The position numbers and the translations under genes were made by a program. Below, one piece after another: positions 50,936 to 59,379 of a DNA stretch of 64,000 nt (within the stretch, counting starts at the first letter, position 1; every line of letters starts with the position of its first letter). Source of the stretch: Planctomycetota bacterium (GTDB lineage Bacteria; Planctomycetota; UBA1135); contig PAHY01000042.1 of the NCBI GenBank assembly GCA_002705055.1, positions 124,001 to 188,000 on the forward strand, read 5' to 3'. The notes under the pieces were generated by a model, which saw only the letters and a program-made list of their open reading frames with translations, was not told the origin of the DNA and did not search any database.

Positions 50936-53584
50936 TCAATCCTGGATCTCGTGGAAGTACGCACGAGCTTCTTCGGACGCGAGGAACTGATGGACAACCA
51001 AGTTGGCGATTTCCCCCCCGTGCAGCTGGACATTCTCGCACAAGACCGCGAAGGCGTATCGAGGCTCGTCCCACGGGAAGTAGCCGGCAAACCAGGCATG
51101 GGTCGGGTGAATCCGGCTGGGTTGTGAGGTCCCCGTTTTGCCCGCGACGCGAAACAGGTCAAGCCGGTAGCGTTCATCGAAGGCGGTTCCGGCCGGGTCC
51201 TCGGTGACAGCACGCAGCGCGCCCTGAATCTGTCGCTGGAAAACCGGGTCGAGGGGGACGCGGGCGGGCTCGGGCAGGGCCGGCGCCCCCCCGCCGCTGC
51301 GCAGGACCAGCCGCGGCGTGACCAGCTCGCCGGTGGCGAGCCAGCCATAGAAGCGCGCCATCTGGAGCGGGCTCGCGTGCACCGAGACCTGACCGATCCC
51401 GAAGCGCGCCAGGGTGAAGCCGTTGAAGTTCTCGTGCCGGGAGGCGAGGTAGTTCGCACCGGTCTCAAGCAGGCGATTCGGCCCGCTGGCGAGCCGGAAT
51501 CGCTCGCCGTCGTCGTAAGGACCTTCGCGATCCTCCTCGTCGAGATGATCGTGATCGATCGGCACGATCTCGATGCCGCTCGGCGCGCCGAATCCCAGCT
51601 CGTGCGCGCGCGTCCACATCGGCTCCCAGCCGAGCTCGTGCGCTAGCGTGTAAAAGTAGGTATTGCACGAGAGCTTGAGCGCCTCGTGCATATCGAGCGA
51701 ACGCGCCGAGTGATTGCGGCACTTGAGCGGGCGGATCCGCTCGCTCGCCTGCATGCCCGGCGGCAACCACTGATTGCCGCAGTAGATCTCGCGGTTCCAG
51801 GCCTGCGGATCGCGCTCGAGCGCAAGCAGTGCGATCAGCGGCTTGAAGGTCGAGCCAGGGTACGGCGTCTGCCAGCCGCTGGCGTTACCGCCCAGTCCGC
51901 GGTGGCGGAAGACCGCATTGGCGACATCATCACGGAGGACCTCGAAGTCGGTGCGATACTCCTCGCGGGTGTAGCTGGGCACGGTAGCCAGCACCGGAAT
52001 CGAGCCGTCGCGCAGATCGATGATGGCCAGACCGGCGCGCGGCTGACGCAGATCCTCGCGCAGCGCAGCCTGGCTGGCGTCGAGGCGATCGCGCGCGATC
52101 GCATAGGCCTGCGCGATCGCCCGTTCGGCCACTGCGTTCAGCTCGGCCGAGAGGCTGAGCTGCACATCCTGGCCCGGGCGCGGCGGCACAAACTCGAGCT
52201 CGCGGGGCGCGCCTTCGTCCTCGACGCCGACCAACTCGCGCAGATAGCCGCGTTCCCCACGCAGGACCTCCTCGAAGGCCCATTCGACGCCGCTGCGCCC
52301 GACCACATCCCCCGGCCGCATCGTGCTGCGCAGAAACTCACGGCGCAGCTCACGGTAGAGCTCTTCCTCTGCGGGGGTGCGCACCAGCTTGCCCGCCAGC
52401 TCCTGCAGAACCCGGCGCTGGGCATAGTAATCCTCGATGTCGTCGTTCGAGGTGATCCGCACGTTGCCGACCAGGTGCGGGGCGACATCCTGCGGGTAGA
52501 GACGGTCCGCTGCGGCTTCGATCTGCAGGCCGGCGAAGGCTTCGGGATCCTGGCCGATCCGATCAACGATCTCGTAGTCCACTCCGCGCACCAGGCGGGC
52601 CACGCGGTCGCGGTGAATGCGCGCCACCAGTTCGCGCCGCAGCCCGGCGACGTCGTCCTGGGCGACGGCTTCGATCCGCCCCAGCAGCTCGCCCAGCTGC
52701 TCGGCGCTCGGCCCGGTCTGCGGCGGCGGAGCGATGGCCGCGGCGAGCTCTTCCAGCTCGCCAGTCCACTGCCAGCGGCGGGCGAGATCCTGCAGGGCGA
52801 ACAGGCGCTCGACCTGCCACTCCAGGCGCGCCTTCTCGCCTTCGGGCTCACGATGCAAGCCCAGCGCACCCACCACTTCCCACTCGCCGATACCGAGGGC
52901 TTCGGCCGCTGCGCTGCGCACCGCCTGCTGACGAATCCGACGCTCCAGTCCGCGCCGCTCGTCCTCGAGACGGACGAGCAAAGGCTCTTCAAAGCCGAGA
53001 CCCAGGAGTCGCTCGATCTCGCGCAGACGCTCGAAGCAGCTCGCCATGCCGTCGCGCAGCGTGTCCTCCGCCTCCGGGAATGCCTCGCCGAAGGCCGGAC
53101 CCTCGGTGCGCAGCCAGGCCTCGATCGCTTCGCCTTCGCTGCGCGAGAAACCGACCAGCTGACGCAGATAGAAGATCGCGTCACCCTGGCGGCGACTGCC
53201 CAGGCCGGCGAAGTCGGTGGGCTGCAGCGCCAGCACTCGGAGGATCAGCTGCTCCACCTGCTGCGGCACCGCATCCAGGCCGGTGCAGGGGATGCCCAGC
53301 AGCAGACAAAGCTCGAAGAGCTGCGCGACCGGTTGCCCGCGCCGGAACGCGCGGTACTCGAGCATCAGATCGAAGGAGCGCCGGTCCTCGGCCAGCACGA
53401 CGCCGGCGCGATCCAGGATGCGGCCACGTTCCGCCGGGATCGTGCGCTTCTCCAGCCGCGATCGCCGCGCGCGCTCCGCCCACTCTTCGTGCTCGACGAC
53501 CTGCAACTGGAACATGCGCGCCGCGAGGATGACCTGCACGGCGGCGAGAACCAGAATCAGGTGACGCAGCCTGCGTTTTCTCAT
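50936..53584 (-). CDS. mrdA: Penicillin-binding protein 2 (elongation transpeptidase) with long insertion
   Basis: This monofunctional transpeptidase crosslinks peptidoglycan in the rod complex. The 882-residue product has an N-terminal membrane helix (LRHLILVLAAVQVILAARMF) and ERGRILDRAG typical of the pedestal domain. The active-site motifs are STFK (Ser about 576), SCN and KTGTS (about 815). E. coli PBP2 is about 630 residues; the extra roughly 250 lie at about 75-330, a Leu/Glu/Arg-rich helical region of coiled-coil character. The start at 53584 (MRKRRLRH) overlaps the mreD stop by ATGA. The longer upstream frame lies within mreD in another frame. Confidence 0.93.
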   Translation of the reverse strand: MRKRRLRHLILVLAAVQVILAARMFQLQVVEHEEWAERARRSRLEKRTIPAERGRILDRAGVVLAEDRRSFDLMLEYRAFRRGQPVAQLFELCLLLGIPCTGLDAVPQQVEQLILRVLALQPTDFAGLGSRRQGDAIFYLRQLVGFSRSEGEAIEAWLRTEGPAFGEAFPEAEDTLRDGMASCFERLREIERLLGLGFEEPLLVRLEDERRGLERRIRQQAVRSAAAEALGIGEWEVVGALGLHREPEGEKARLEWQVERLFALQDLARRWQWTGELEELAAAIAPPPQTGPSAEQLGELLGRIEAVAQDDVAGLRRELVARIHRDRVARLVRGVDYEIVDRIGQDPEAFAGLQIEAAADRLYPQDVAPHLVGNVRITSNDDIEDYYAQRRVLQELAGKLVRTPAEEELYRELRREFLRSTMRPGDVVGRSGVEWAFEEVLRGERGYLRELVGVEDEGAPRELEFVPPRPGQDVQLSLSAELNAVAERAIAQAYAIARDRLDASQAALREDLRQPRAGLAIIDLRDGSIPVLATVPSYTREEYRTDFEVLRDDVANAVFRHRGLGGNASGWQTPYPGSTFKPLIALLALERDPQAWNREIYCGNQWLPPGMQASERIRPLKCRNHSARSLDMHEALKLSCNTYFYTLAHELGWEPMWTRAHELGFGAPSGIEIVPIDHDHLDEEDREGPYDDGERFRLASGPNRLLETGANYLASRHENFNGFTLARFGIGQVSVHASPLQMARFYGWLATGELVTPRLVLRSGGGAPALPEPARVPLDPVFQRQIQGALRAVTEDPAGTAFDERYRLDLFRVAGKTGTSQPSRIHPTHAWFAGYFPWDEPRYAFAVLCENVQLHGGEIANLVVHQFLASEEARAYFHEIQD

Positions 53585-54063
53585 CGGTCGAGCCGCAGTC
53601 GTCTGGGTCCAGGACGGCGCACCACGGCCCAGAACGAACCCACCCAAACTACCCCGAGCAGCGACTCGGTCCAAGCACGCTCCAGGCCAAGTCGCTGCGC
53701 CTCGAGCGAGTCCAGCAGGACAGGCGCCAGCGCCGCCAGCGCCCCCACCAGAAAGCGCAGCAGAAAGGACTCTTCGCTGAGGTGCCGGTGGACGCGCTCG
53801 CGCACGAACAGCGCGGCGGCGAGGCCCGCCCAGCAGCTCCAGGGCGAGACGGCGCTCACGGAAGCGCGCAGCACCCCCAACACCAGAACCACCTCGACCG
53901 CATAGCGCAGGCGATCACTGGCGCGGGCCGGCACGCAGCCGATCGCCAGCAGCAGCCAGGGGTCCGGGAGCGCCTGCCCGAGGGAGCTCGCGCGCAGCGC
54001 CGGCGCCACCACCGTGATCAGCAGGGCGACCGGCAGCAGCACCCGCCAACGCACCCACTTCAT
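53581..54063 (-). CDS. mreD: Rod shape-determining protein MreD
   Basis: This small membrane protein links MreC to the cell-wall machinery. The 160-residue product has four or five hydrophobic segments (LLPVALLITVVAPAL; PDPWLLLAIGCVPA; EVVLVLGVLRASVSAVSPWSC; LLGVVWVGSFWAVV). Sequence conservation in MreD is weak, so the call leans on size, topology and position between mreC and mrdA. The ATG at 54063 overlaps the mreC stop and its stop overlaps the mrdA start, both in ATGA form. Confidence 0.8.
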   Translation of the reverse strand: MKWVRWRVLLPVALLITVVAPALRASSLGQALPDPWLLLAIGCVPARASDRLRYAVEVVLVLGVLRASVSAVSPWSCWAGLAAALFVRERVHRHLSEESFLLRFLVGALAALAPVLLDSLEAQRLGLERAWTESLLGVVWVGSFWAVVRRPGPRRLRLDR

Positions 54064-55229
54064 CGCTCGGCCTCCGGCTCTTCGAGCGGGACGCGCCCGA
54101 GCACCTGCAGCGCTCCGACCGGGCGCGGGGCCGGGTCGCTCTGTGCGCCGAGAAACAGCCCGCGGGGCACCCCGCTGCCCCCGCGCGTGAAGAGAAGCTC
54201 CGCTTCTTCGCGGGTCGCGACGTTCTGATCCAGGCCCACCCAGCTCGAGGCCGGCCACTGGGCCGGCGCGCGCAGGCTGCACCAGAGCAGTTCCCCGCGC
54301 TGCGCCACCACTCGGCCGAGCACGCGATCGTCGACAGTTGCCACGGCGGCGCGCACCCCGGCCGCCGCGCGGAGAGCACACAGCCGCGCGCCGAACACGC
54401 CGTCGGCGCGCAGCGCCAGCTGGGTGGCGCCGCTGCGAACCTGGGGCTCCGCCACCACCGACTCACTCACGGCGCCCGCGGCGACAAAGACGCGCCCCTC
54501 CGCGCCGGCCGGCAGATCGAAGTCGACCTCCCAGGCGGCTGAATCGCGATCCGGATCCCCGACACGGATCACCGAACCGATCCGCAGATCCAGCCCGGCA
54601 TAGGGCGGTGGATCATCCGAACCGCGGCGATAGCGCACTAGGCTGCCGACCACCGGCTCGCCTTTGGGCTCGGGCCAGCGGATCAGCGGACGATGATCAC
54701 CGCCCCGCCCCTCGAGCACCGCGCGCAGCAGCTGATCCCGATCGCCCGGGACGACCACCGCCGTCCTCCGCGCTGCGCCGCTGGCCAGCAGGACTTCGGC
54801 GGTGCTGGGCCCGGTGGCGCCGATCCGACCCAGCCAGCGGTTGCCGTAGACCACCGGCATCCCGGGCGCGAGGCCGAAGTCGGCCCCTGCCGCCAGCAGC
54901 AGGCAATGGCGGTCCAGCTCCATCCGCCCGACCGGCACCTCCAGCCAGGCCACGCCAGGAACCGCCTCGGGACGCCCCGCTTCGCGTTCGGCGGCGATCA
55001 GCGCTTCGGAGGCCAGACTGGGCGCCAGGCCTTCCTGCGCGCCAGGAGAGACGCGCTCGACGACCCAGGCCGCCAGCGGCATCGTGAACTCGGCGACCGG
55101 TGCGGTCAGCGCGCGGCCGGCGGATTCGAGCGGCGCCAGCCGCAGCACCGCCTGCGCCAGCAGCGCCAGCACCCCGACCGTCAACAGAACGGCGCGGCGG
55201 TGCCGCTCGGCGACCGAGGGCAGGAACAC
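54060..55229 (-). CDS. mreC: Rod shape-determining protein MreC
   Basis: This bitopic membrane protein organises the elongation complex in the periplasm. The product is 389 residues from the GTG at 55229: one N-terminal membrane helix (AVLLTVGVLALLAQAVLRL), a segment standing in for the usual coiled coil, and two beta-barrel domains. The latter are recognised by GMPVVYGNRWLGRIGATGPSTAEVLLAS and the DLRIGSVIRVGDPD stretch. It is longer and more divergent than E. coli MreC, with an additional C-terminal portion of about 100 residues. The start is three bases after the mreB stop. No ATG is available at a suitable place. Confidence 0.82.
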   Translation of the reverse strand: MFLPSVAERHRRAVLLTVGVLALLAQAVLRLAPLESAGRALTAPVAEFTMPLAAWVVERVSPGAQEGLAPSLASEALIAAEREAGRPEAVPGVAWLEVPVGRMELDRHCLLLAAGADFGLAPGMPVVYGNRWLGRIGATGPSTAEVLLASGAARRTAVVVPGDRDQLLRAVLEGRGGDHRPLIRWPEPKGEPVVGSLVRYRRGSDDPPPYAGLDLRIGSVIRVGDPDRDSAAWEVDFDLPAGAEGRVFVAAGAVSESVVAEPQVRSGATQLALRADGVFGARLCALRAAAGVRAAVATVDDRVLGRVVAQRGELLWCSLRAPAQWPASSWVGLDQNVATREEAELLFTRGGSGVPRGLFLGAQSDPAPRPVGALQVLGRVPLEEPEAER

Positions 55230-55231
55230 GA

Positions 55232-56287
55232 CTACTGCAAGTCGTCGCCCTCGGAGAGGAAGCTCGCGTAGAGGTCGAGATCCTCGAGGAAGCGTGCCGT
55301 GCCCCGTGCTACCGCGGTGAGCGGTTCGTCGTCGATCCGGCAGGGCAGGCCGGTGTTCTCTTTGATGTACTGGTCGAGGCCGGGCAGCAGCGCACCGCCG
55401 CCTACCACCACGATGCCGACTTCCAGCAGGTCGGAGCCGATCTCGGGCGGGGCAGCCTCGAGGCAATCCAGGATCGCGCGCAGAATGCCGCGCAGCGTTT
55501 CCTGCAGCGCTTCGCGAATCTCCTCAGAGTTCAAGACCGCCTTGCGCGGCATGAGGTTGAGGGTGTCGCGACCTGCGATCTCGAGGGACTTCTCCTGCTC
55601 GAGCGGGTAGGCCGAACCGATCGTCTTCTTCAGCATCTCGGCCGTCTGCGGGCCGATCTGCAGGTTATGGTTCTTGCGGACGTAGTTGAGGATCGCCTCG
55701 TCGAGGTCATCGCCGGCCACCTTGACCGACTTGACCACGACCGGACCACCCAGCGCGAGCACCGCGACTTCGGTGGTACCGCCGCCGATGTCGACGATCA
55801 TCGAACCCTCGGCTTCGGTGATGGGCAGATCCACGCCCAGGCCGCCGGCCATCGGCTCGTCGACCAGGTAGACCTTGCGCGCACCGGCCCGCTCGGCCGA
55901 GTTGATCACCGCGCGGCGCTCGACCGTGGTGATGCCCGAGGGCACCGCGATGACCACGCGCGGACGCACCATCGAGCGCCCCTCGTTGGCCTTGCGCAGG
56001 AAGTAGCGCAGCAGCTTCTCGGTGACCTCGAAGTCGGCGATGACGCCGCCCTTCAGCGGGCGGATGGCCTCGATGTTCTTCGGCGTCTTGCCGAGCATGT
56101 CGTAGGCCTCGAGACCGACGCCCATGCCCTCGAGGATGACCTCGTTGGTGCCCTTGTAGACCGCCACCACCGAGGGCTCGTCCAAGATGATGCCCCGCTC
56201 ACGCGACGCGATGAGCGTGTTGGCGGTGCCGAGGTCGATGCCGAGGTCCTCCGACAGGGAGAACCGACTCGTGAGCCACTGGAACAA
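55232..56287 (-). CDS. mreB: Actin-like cell shape protein MreB
   Basis: This bacterial actin homologue forms membrane-associated filaments that guide lateral wall synthesis. The 351-residue product has the phosphate-1 loop IDLGTANTL (about 17-25), the connect motif VPSGITTVERRAV, the phosphate-2 loop MIVDIGGGTTEVAVL and the adenosine motif VVVGGGALLPGLD. The N-terminal MFQWLTSRFS suits the family's membrane-contact segment and supports the TTG start at 56287, an unusual start codon for a highly expressed gene. It leads the mreB-mreC-mreD-mrdA-protease-rodA operon. Confidence 0.96.
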   Translation of the reverse strand: MFQWLTSRFSLSEDLGIDLGTANTLIASRERGIILDEPSVVAVYKGTNEVILEGMGVGLEAYDMLGKTPKNIEAIRPLKGGVIADFEVTEKLLRYFLRKANEGRSMVRPRVVIAVPSGITTVERRAVINSAERAGARKVYLVDEPMAGGLGVDLPITEAEGSMIVDIGGGTTEVAVLALGGPVVVKSVKVAGDDLDEAILNYVRKNHNLQIGPQTAEMLKKTIGSAYPLEQEKSLEIAGRDTLNLMPRKAVLNSEEIREALQETLRGILRAILDCLEAAPPEIGSDLLEVGIVVVGGGALLPGLDQYIKENTGLPCRIDDEPLTAVARGTARFLEDLDLYASFLSEGDDLQ

Positions 56288-56331
56288 GGGCGGGTTGGGG
56301 TTCGAAGTTCGGGGAAGCGATGCCCTGCGGC

Positions 56332-56337
56332 AGTATA
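56332..56337 (-). promoter_or_regulatory. Putative -10 element of the mreB operon
   Basis: TATACT on the minus strand lies 45 bases before the mreB TTG start, immediately after a terminator, so a new promoter is expected here. The hexamer 17 bases upstream is TTCTTT, a poor -35, so the call is tentative. Confidence 0.45.
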
Positions 56338-56353
56338 GAGAGCGCGGGGGCGG

Positions 56354-56391
56354 AAAAGAAGCGCGGCCGACCCCGAAGCGGGATCGACCGC
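56354..56391 (-). terminator. Rho-independent terminator upstream of mreB
   Basis: On the minus strand a 13-base stem with two G-U pairs (56391-56379 and 56375-56363) and a three-base loop is followed by TTCTTTT. It lies 26 bases after the stop of the small Lys-rich TM gene, so it ends the coiled-coil/TM transcript and separates it from mreB. Confidence 0.8.
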
Positions 56392-56416
56392 GAAAAGCCT
56401 GAGAGAGGCCGTGAGG

Positions 56417-56659
56417 CTACTCGGCGGTGGCTTCGTAGCTGTCCTTGAAGAACATACCCTCGCCGTAGTTCTTCCCTTTCACGTAGTCCATCATCACGAG
56501 TGCAGTGAGCAGGAGCAGGCCCGTGACCAGGATCATCACGCTCTCGACCGGCGGGCCGGGCTTGATTTCCTTCGGTTCCTTCTCCTTCTTCTGCTTGGCC
56601 GGCTTATTGGCCTTGCCCTTGGCGGGCTTGGCCGCTTTCTTCTTGCGCTTGGCTGCCAT
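56417..56659 (-). CDS. Small Lys-rich single-pass membrane protein
   Basis: The 80-residue product has a very basic N-terminal 35 residues (AAKRKKKAAKPAKGK and further Lys-rich sequence). One membrane helix follows (VMILVTGLLLLTALVMMDYV, about 41-60), with a short acidic C-terminal tail. The topology would place the basic tail in the cytoplasm, where it could contact nucleic acid or acidic proteins; this is inference. It lies 12 bases after the coiled-coil gene and is followed by a strong terminator, so the two form a bicistronic unit beside the elongasome operon. I know no named family for it. Confidence 0.7.
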   Translation of the reverse strand: MAAKRKKKAAKPAKGKANKPAKQKKEKEPKEIKPGPPVESVMILVTGLLLLTALVMMDYVKGKNYGEGMFFKDSYEATAE

Positions 56660-56671
56660 CAGAAGGCCTCC

Positions 56672-57526
56672 TTACAGACGGGTGACAACGGCGTCGCCGG
56701 CAGCAATTTCGCCCTGGCCGGCCATCTGGATGGTGGCGGCGGACTGGCTGGCGTTGACGGTTTCGACGTAGATCTTGCCCTTGTAGACCCCACCGGCGTA
56801 GACGTCGAAGGTGTGGCCCGGCTTGACGCCGTCGTTCTTACCGAGGTTGATGACGACGACGGTGGTGCCGTGGCTGCCATCGACCGCGGTGACGCGACCG
56901 GCGAGCTCGGGCTGATCGTTGAGGTTGTTGAGGTCGATCTTGTAGGTCGAGGCGACCGCGGCCAGCACGGCTTCCTTCGACTGGATCTCCTCGTTGGCGC
57001 GACCCAGAGCGATCTGGAGTTCGTCGCGCTCGCGCTCGAAGGCGGTCGCGTTGCGCTCGGCGTCGGCGCGGGCGGACTCGGCTTCGTCGCGCGCGTCCAG
57101 CGCATCGTCGCGCTCGGTGCGCAGGTTGTTGGCGTTCTCCGTCAGATCGTTGATCTGAGCAAGCTGCTGACGGTTGGTGCCTTCGAGGTCGCCGAGCTTG
57201 CCGTCGATGCTGGTGAGACGCTCACGCAGATCGGCGTTTTGCTCGCGCTCGGTGTTGAGCTCATCCTCCAGCGCAGCCTTCTGGCTTTCGAGCGAGGCCT
57301 TTTCCGAAGCGAAGCGATCCTTTTCGGCGGTGATCGCGTTCTTCTCGGCGGTCAGCGTGGCCTCGGTTGCGGCCGAGGTGGTGACCAGCTCGTCGTATTG
57401 CTGAGTCTTCGCCTCAAGCTGAGTGCGGTACTCCTGACCAGTGTTGATCAGGGCAGCAGCCGAGCCGACGAACAGTGCCGCGAGGGCCAGGTTGATGACG
57501 GTGAAAACCTTTCCGATGGGACTCAT
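56672..57526 (-). CDS. Membrane-anchored coiled-coil protein of unknown function
   Basis: The 284-residue product has an N-terminal membrane helix (GKVFTVINLALAALFVGSAAALI). A long coiled coil follows at about 30-190, rich in Glu, Ala, Asn and Arg with heptad-like leucines. The C-terminal beta domain (about 205-284) contains GRVTAVDGSHGTTVVVINLG and GVKPGHTFDVYAGG, which resembles small beta-barrel domains of envelope proteins. Proteins starting like MSPIGKVFTV with this layout remind me of Planctomycetota, from memory only. Position next to mreB suggests an envelope or cell-shape role. It precedes the small TM gene by 12 bases. Confidence 0.7.
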   Translation of the reverse strand: MSPIGKVFTVINLALAALFVGSAAALINTGQEYRTQLEAKTQQYDELVTTSAATEATLTAEKNAITAEKDRFASEKASLESQKAALEDELNTEREQNADLRERLTSIDGKLGDLEGTNRQQLAQINDLTENANNLRTERDDALDARDEAESARADAERNATAFERERDELQIALGRANEEIQSKEAVLAAVASTYKIDLNNLNDQPELAGRVTAVDGSHGTTVVVINLGKNDGVKPGHTFDVYAGGVYKGKIYVETVNASQSAATIQMAGQGEIAAGDAVVTRL

Positions 57527-57702
57527 CGAAGTTGATCCTGCAGGAGGGGGGTTCTGACGTGAGGGGGGACGGCCGCGGGACGTTCGTCAGCATCTGGGTG
57601 AGCCCAGAGGCTCGAGGGATGACGGACGCAACCGCAGCGTTGTGAGGTGAACACTCTAGCGTGCTCCGACCAGCCGGTTTCGCCTGATCGTGATGCGAAA
57701 GC

Positions 57703-59379
57703 CTACCGGTGGCCTGGGGAGGGGTCAAGTGAGGGCCCGGAGCCTTCTTTCGCCCCCGCCGAGGCTTGCGTCTGCCGACGCAGCAGAGTGCCGGCGATCG
57801 CGCCGAGCAGAGCCAGCCAGGCGAGCACCGGCTGGAGTCGCCAGCCCCAGCGCAGATAAGGAGTGCGGAAATCCCCGTCGATGCGGTGCAGATCCGCTCC
57901 CATCCAGCCGCGTACCCCGCGCGGGAGCTCGCCCAGCAGTTCGCCGCGGCGATCAAACAGAGCCGTGACGCCGGTATTGGTGGCGCGCAGGATCGGCCGG
58001 CCGGTCTCGGCAGCGCGCCAGCGGGTGGCGGTCACCATCTGGTCCATCTCGATCGAGAGCCGGTACCAGTTCTCGTTGGAGAGGATCACGAAGGCCTCTG
58101 CCCCGGCGTCGGCCTGGCGGCGAAAAGGGGCTTCAAACACGTTTTCCCAGCAAATTGCGCCGCCCAACTGCCAGTCACCCACCTCCACCGGCCCCTCGCG
58201 GCCCGAGTGGGCAAAGCGCGGGTAGAGCCCGGTCGAGCGCAGGACCTCGAGCGCGAACCACTCGCCGCCCGGGAAGTGACCGCGGAACGGGAGGCGCTCG
58301 CCGAAGGGCACCAGCTCAGTCTTTGAGAAGTGATCCTCAAGTCTCCCGTCCGGACCGAAGACCAGGAACTCCGAGGTCCGCGGGCTCCAGGTCTCGGGTT
58401 CGCGCGGCTCGCCCTCGCGCCAATCCTCCTTGTCCGGCACGCCCAGGTAGAAGTGCGCGCCGGCGACGAAGCGGCGGCCGGTGGCAGCCCCATCGATCAG
58501 GGTGCTGATGTTCTTCTGGTTGGCGTCGCGCAGGGACTGGGTGCTGCGCTTTTCCTCGCGGGTCGGCCAGGGCCGGATCATGAAGCCATCGGCGCGCTCG
58601 CTGCCCTCCGGCGGCGTCACCGGGATCGGGTACATGGTCTCGGGCCAGATCACCCAGGCCGCCTCCGGCTCTTCGGCCAGGCCGGCGTAGGTCACCGCCG
58701 CCTGCCGACCGAAGACCTCGCGCACCCCCCATCGACCGTGCTTCTCTTCGATCGAGAGATTGCCTTGGATCGAAAGGGTGCGCACTGCATCGCGGAGCTC
58801 CGCGCGCGGCTCGACGGCGAGCGCGACGACCAGGATCAGAAGCGGCGCCGGCAACAGCTCGATCAGGTGCTCGCGACGGCTGCGGCGCGGACCGAACCAG
58901 GAGTAGAGCGCGGCCCCGCAGAGCGCCAGCAGCACGATCCAGCCCGACTCGCCCAGCACACTGCCCCAGTCACGCGCGAGCGGACGCTCGCCCATGCCCA
59001 GCGCCAGCGTGCCCCAAGGAACCCCGCCCATCGGCCATTGCCCGCGGAACCAGTCCACCGCGACCACCGCGCTGGCGCCCGCCAGCGCCTGCGGGATCCA
59101 CGGCCGCACGCCGAAGTAGATCGCCCGCTCGGCCAACCACCACAGGCCCAGAATCAGCGCGACCGGGATGGGCAGGAAGGGCGCGGTCTGCTGCAGGAAG
59201 CTGAAGTACAGCAGGACGTGCAGGATGCCTCCCGCGTAGTCGCCCCAGCGCCCGCCCCCCTTTTCCCAGTACAGGATGCGCAGCGGGATCGCGAGGATCA
59301 CGCACTCCGGAGGCAGAAACCAGCCCGGCAGCGAGAAGCCACGCAGTGCCGCGGCCGCGAGGGGCAACAGGATCAGCAC
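57703..59379 (-). CDS. lnt: Apolipoprotein N-acyltransferase
   Basis: This inner-membrane enzyme adds the third acyl chain to lipoproteins before Lol-dependent export. The 558-residue product has hydrophobic segments at the N terminus (to about 200), a nitrilase-fold periplasmic domain and a final helix. The nitrilase triad is visible as Glu247 (WPETMYP), Lys353 (SKTELVPFGE) and Cys410 (GGAICWENVF). The GTG start at 59379 overlaps the moeA stop by seven bases. The many lipoproteins in this window fit its presence. Confidence 0.9.
   Translation of the reverse strand: MLILLPLAAAALRGFSLPGWFLPPECVILAIPLRILYWEKGGGRWGDYAGGILHVLLYFSFLQQTAPFLPIPVALILGLWWLAERAIYFGVRPWIPQALAGASAVVAVDWFRGQWPMGGVPWGTLALGMGERPLARDWGSVLGESGWIVLLALCGAALYSWFGPRRSRREHLIELLPAPLLILVVALAVEPRAELRDAVRTLSIQGNLSIEEKHGRWGVREVFGRQAAVTYAGLAEEPEAAWVIWPETMYPIPVTPPEGSERADGFMIRPWPTREEKRSTQSLRDANQKNISTLIDGAATGRRFVAGAHFYLGVPDKEDWREGEPREPETWSPRTSEFLVFGPDGRLEDHFSKTELVPFGERLPFRGHFPGGEWFALEVLRSTGLYPRFAHSGREGPVEVGDWQLGGAICWENVFEAPFRRQADAGAEAFVILSNENWYRLSIEMDQMVTATRWRAAETGRPILRATNTGVTALFDRRGELLGELPRGVRGWMGADLHRIDGDFRTPYLRWGWRLQPVLAWLALLGAIAGTLLRRQTQASAGAKEGSGPSLDPSPGHR

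Noticed and set aside
48193..51207. 1004-residue open frame on the plus strand
   Set aside because: It is antisense to rodA and the metalloprotease gene; composition is shadow-like.
51686..53905. 739-residue open frame on the plus strand
   Set aside because: It is antisense to mrdA, which has all transpeptidase motifs.
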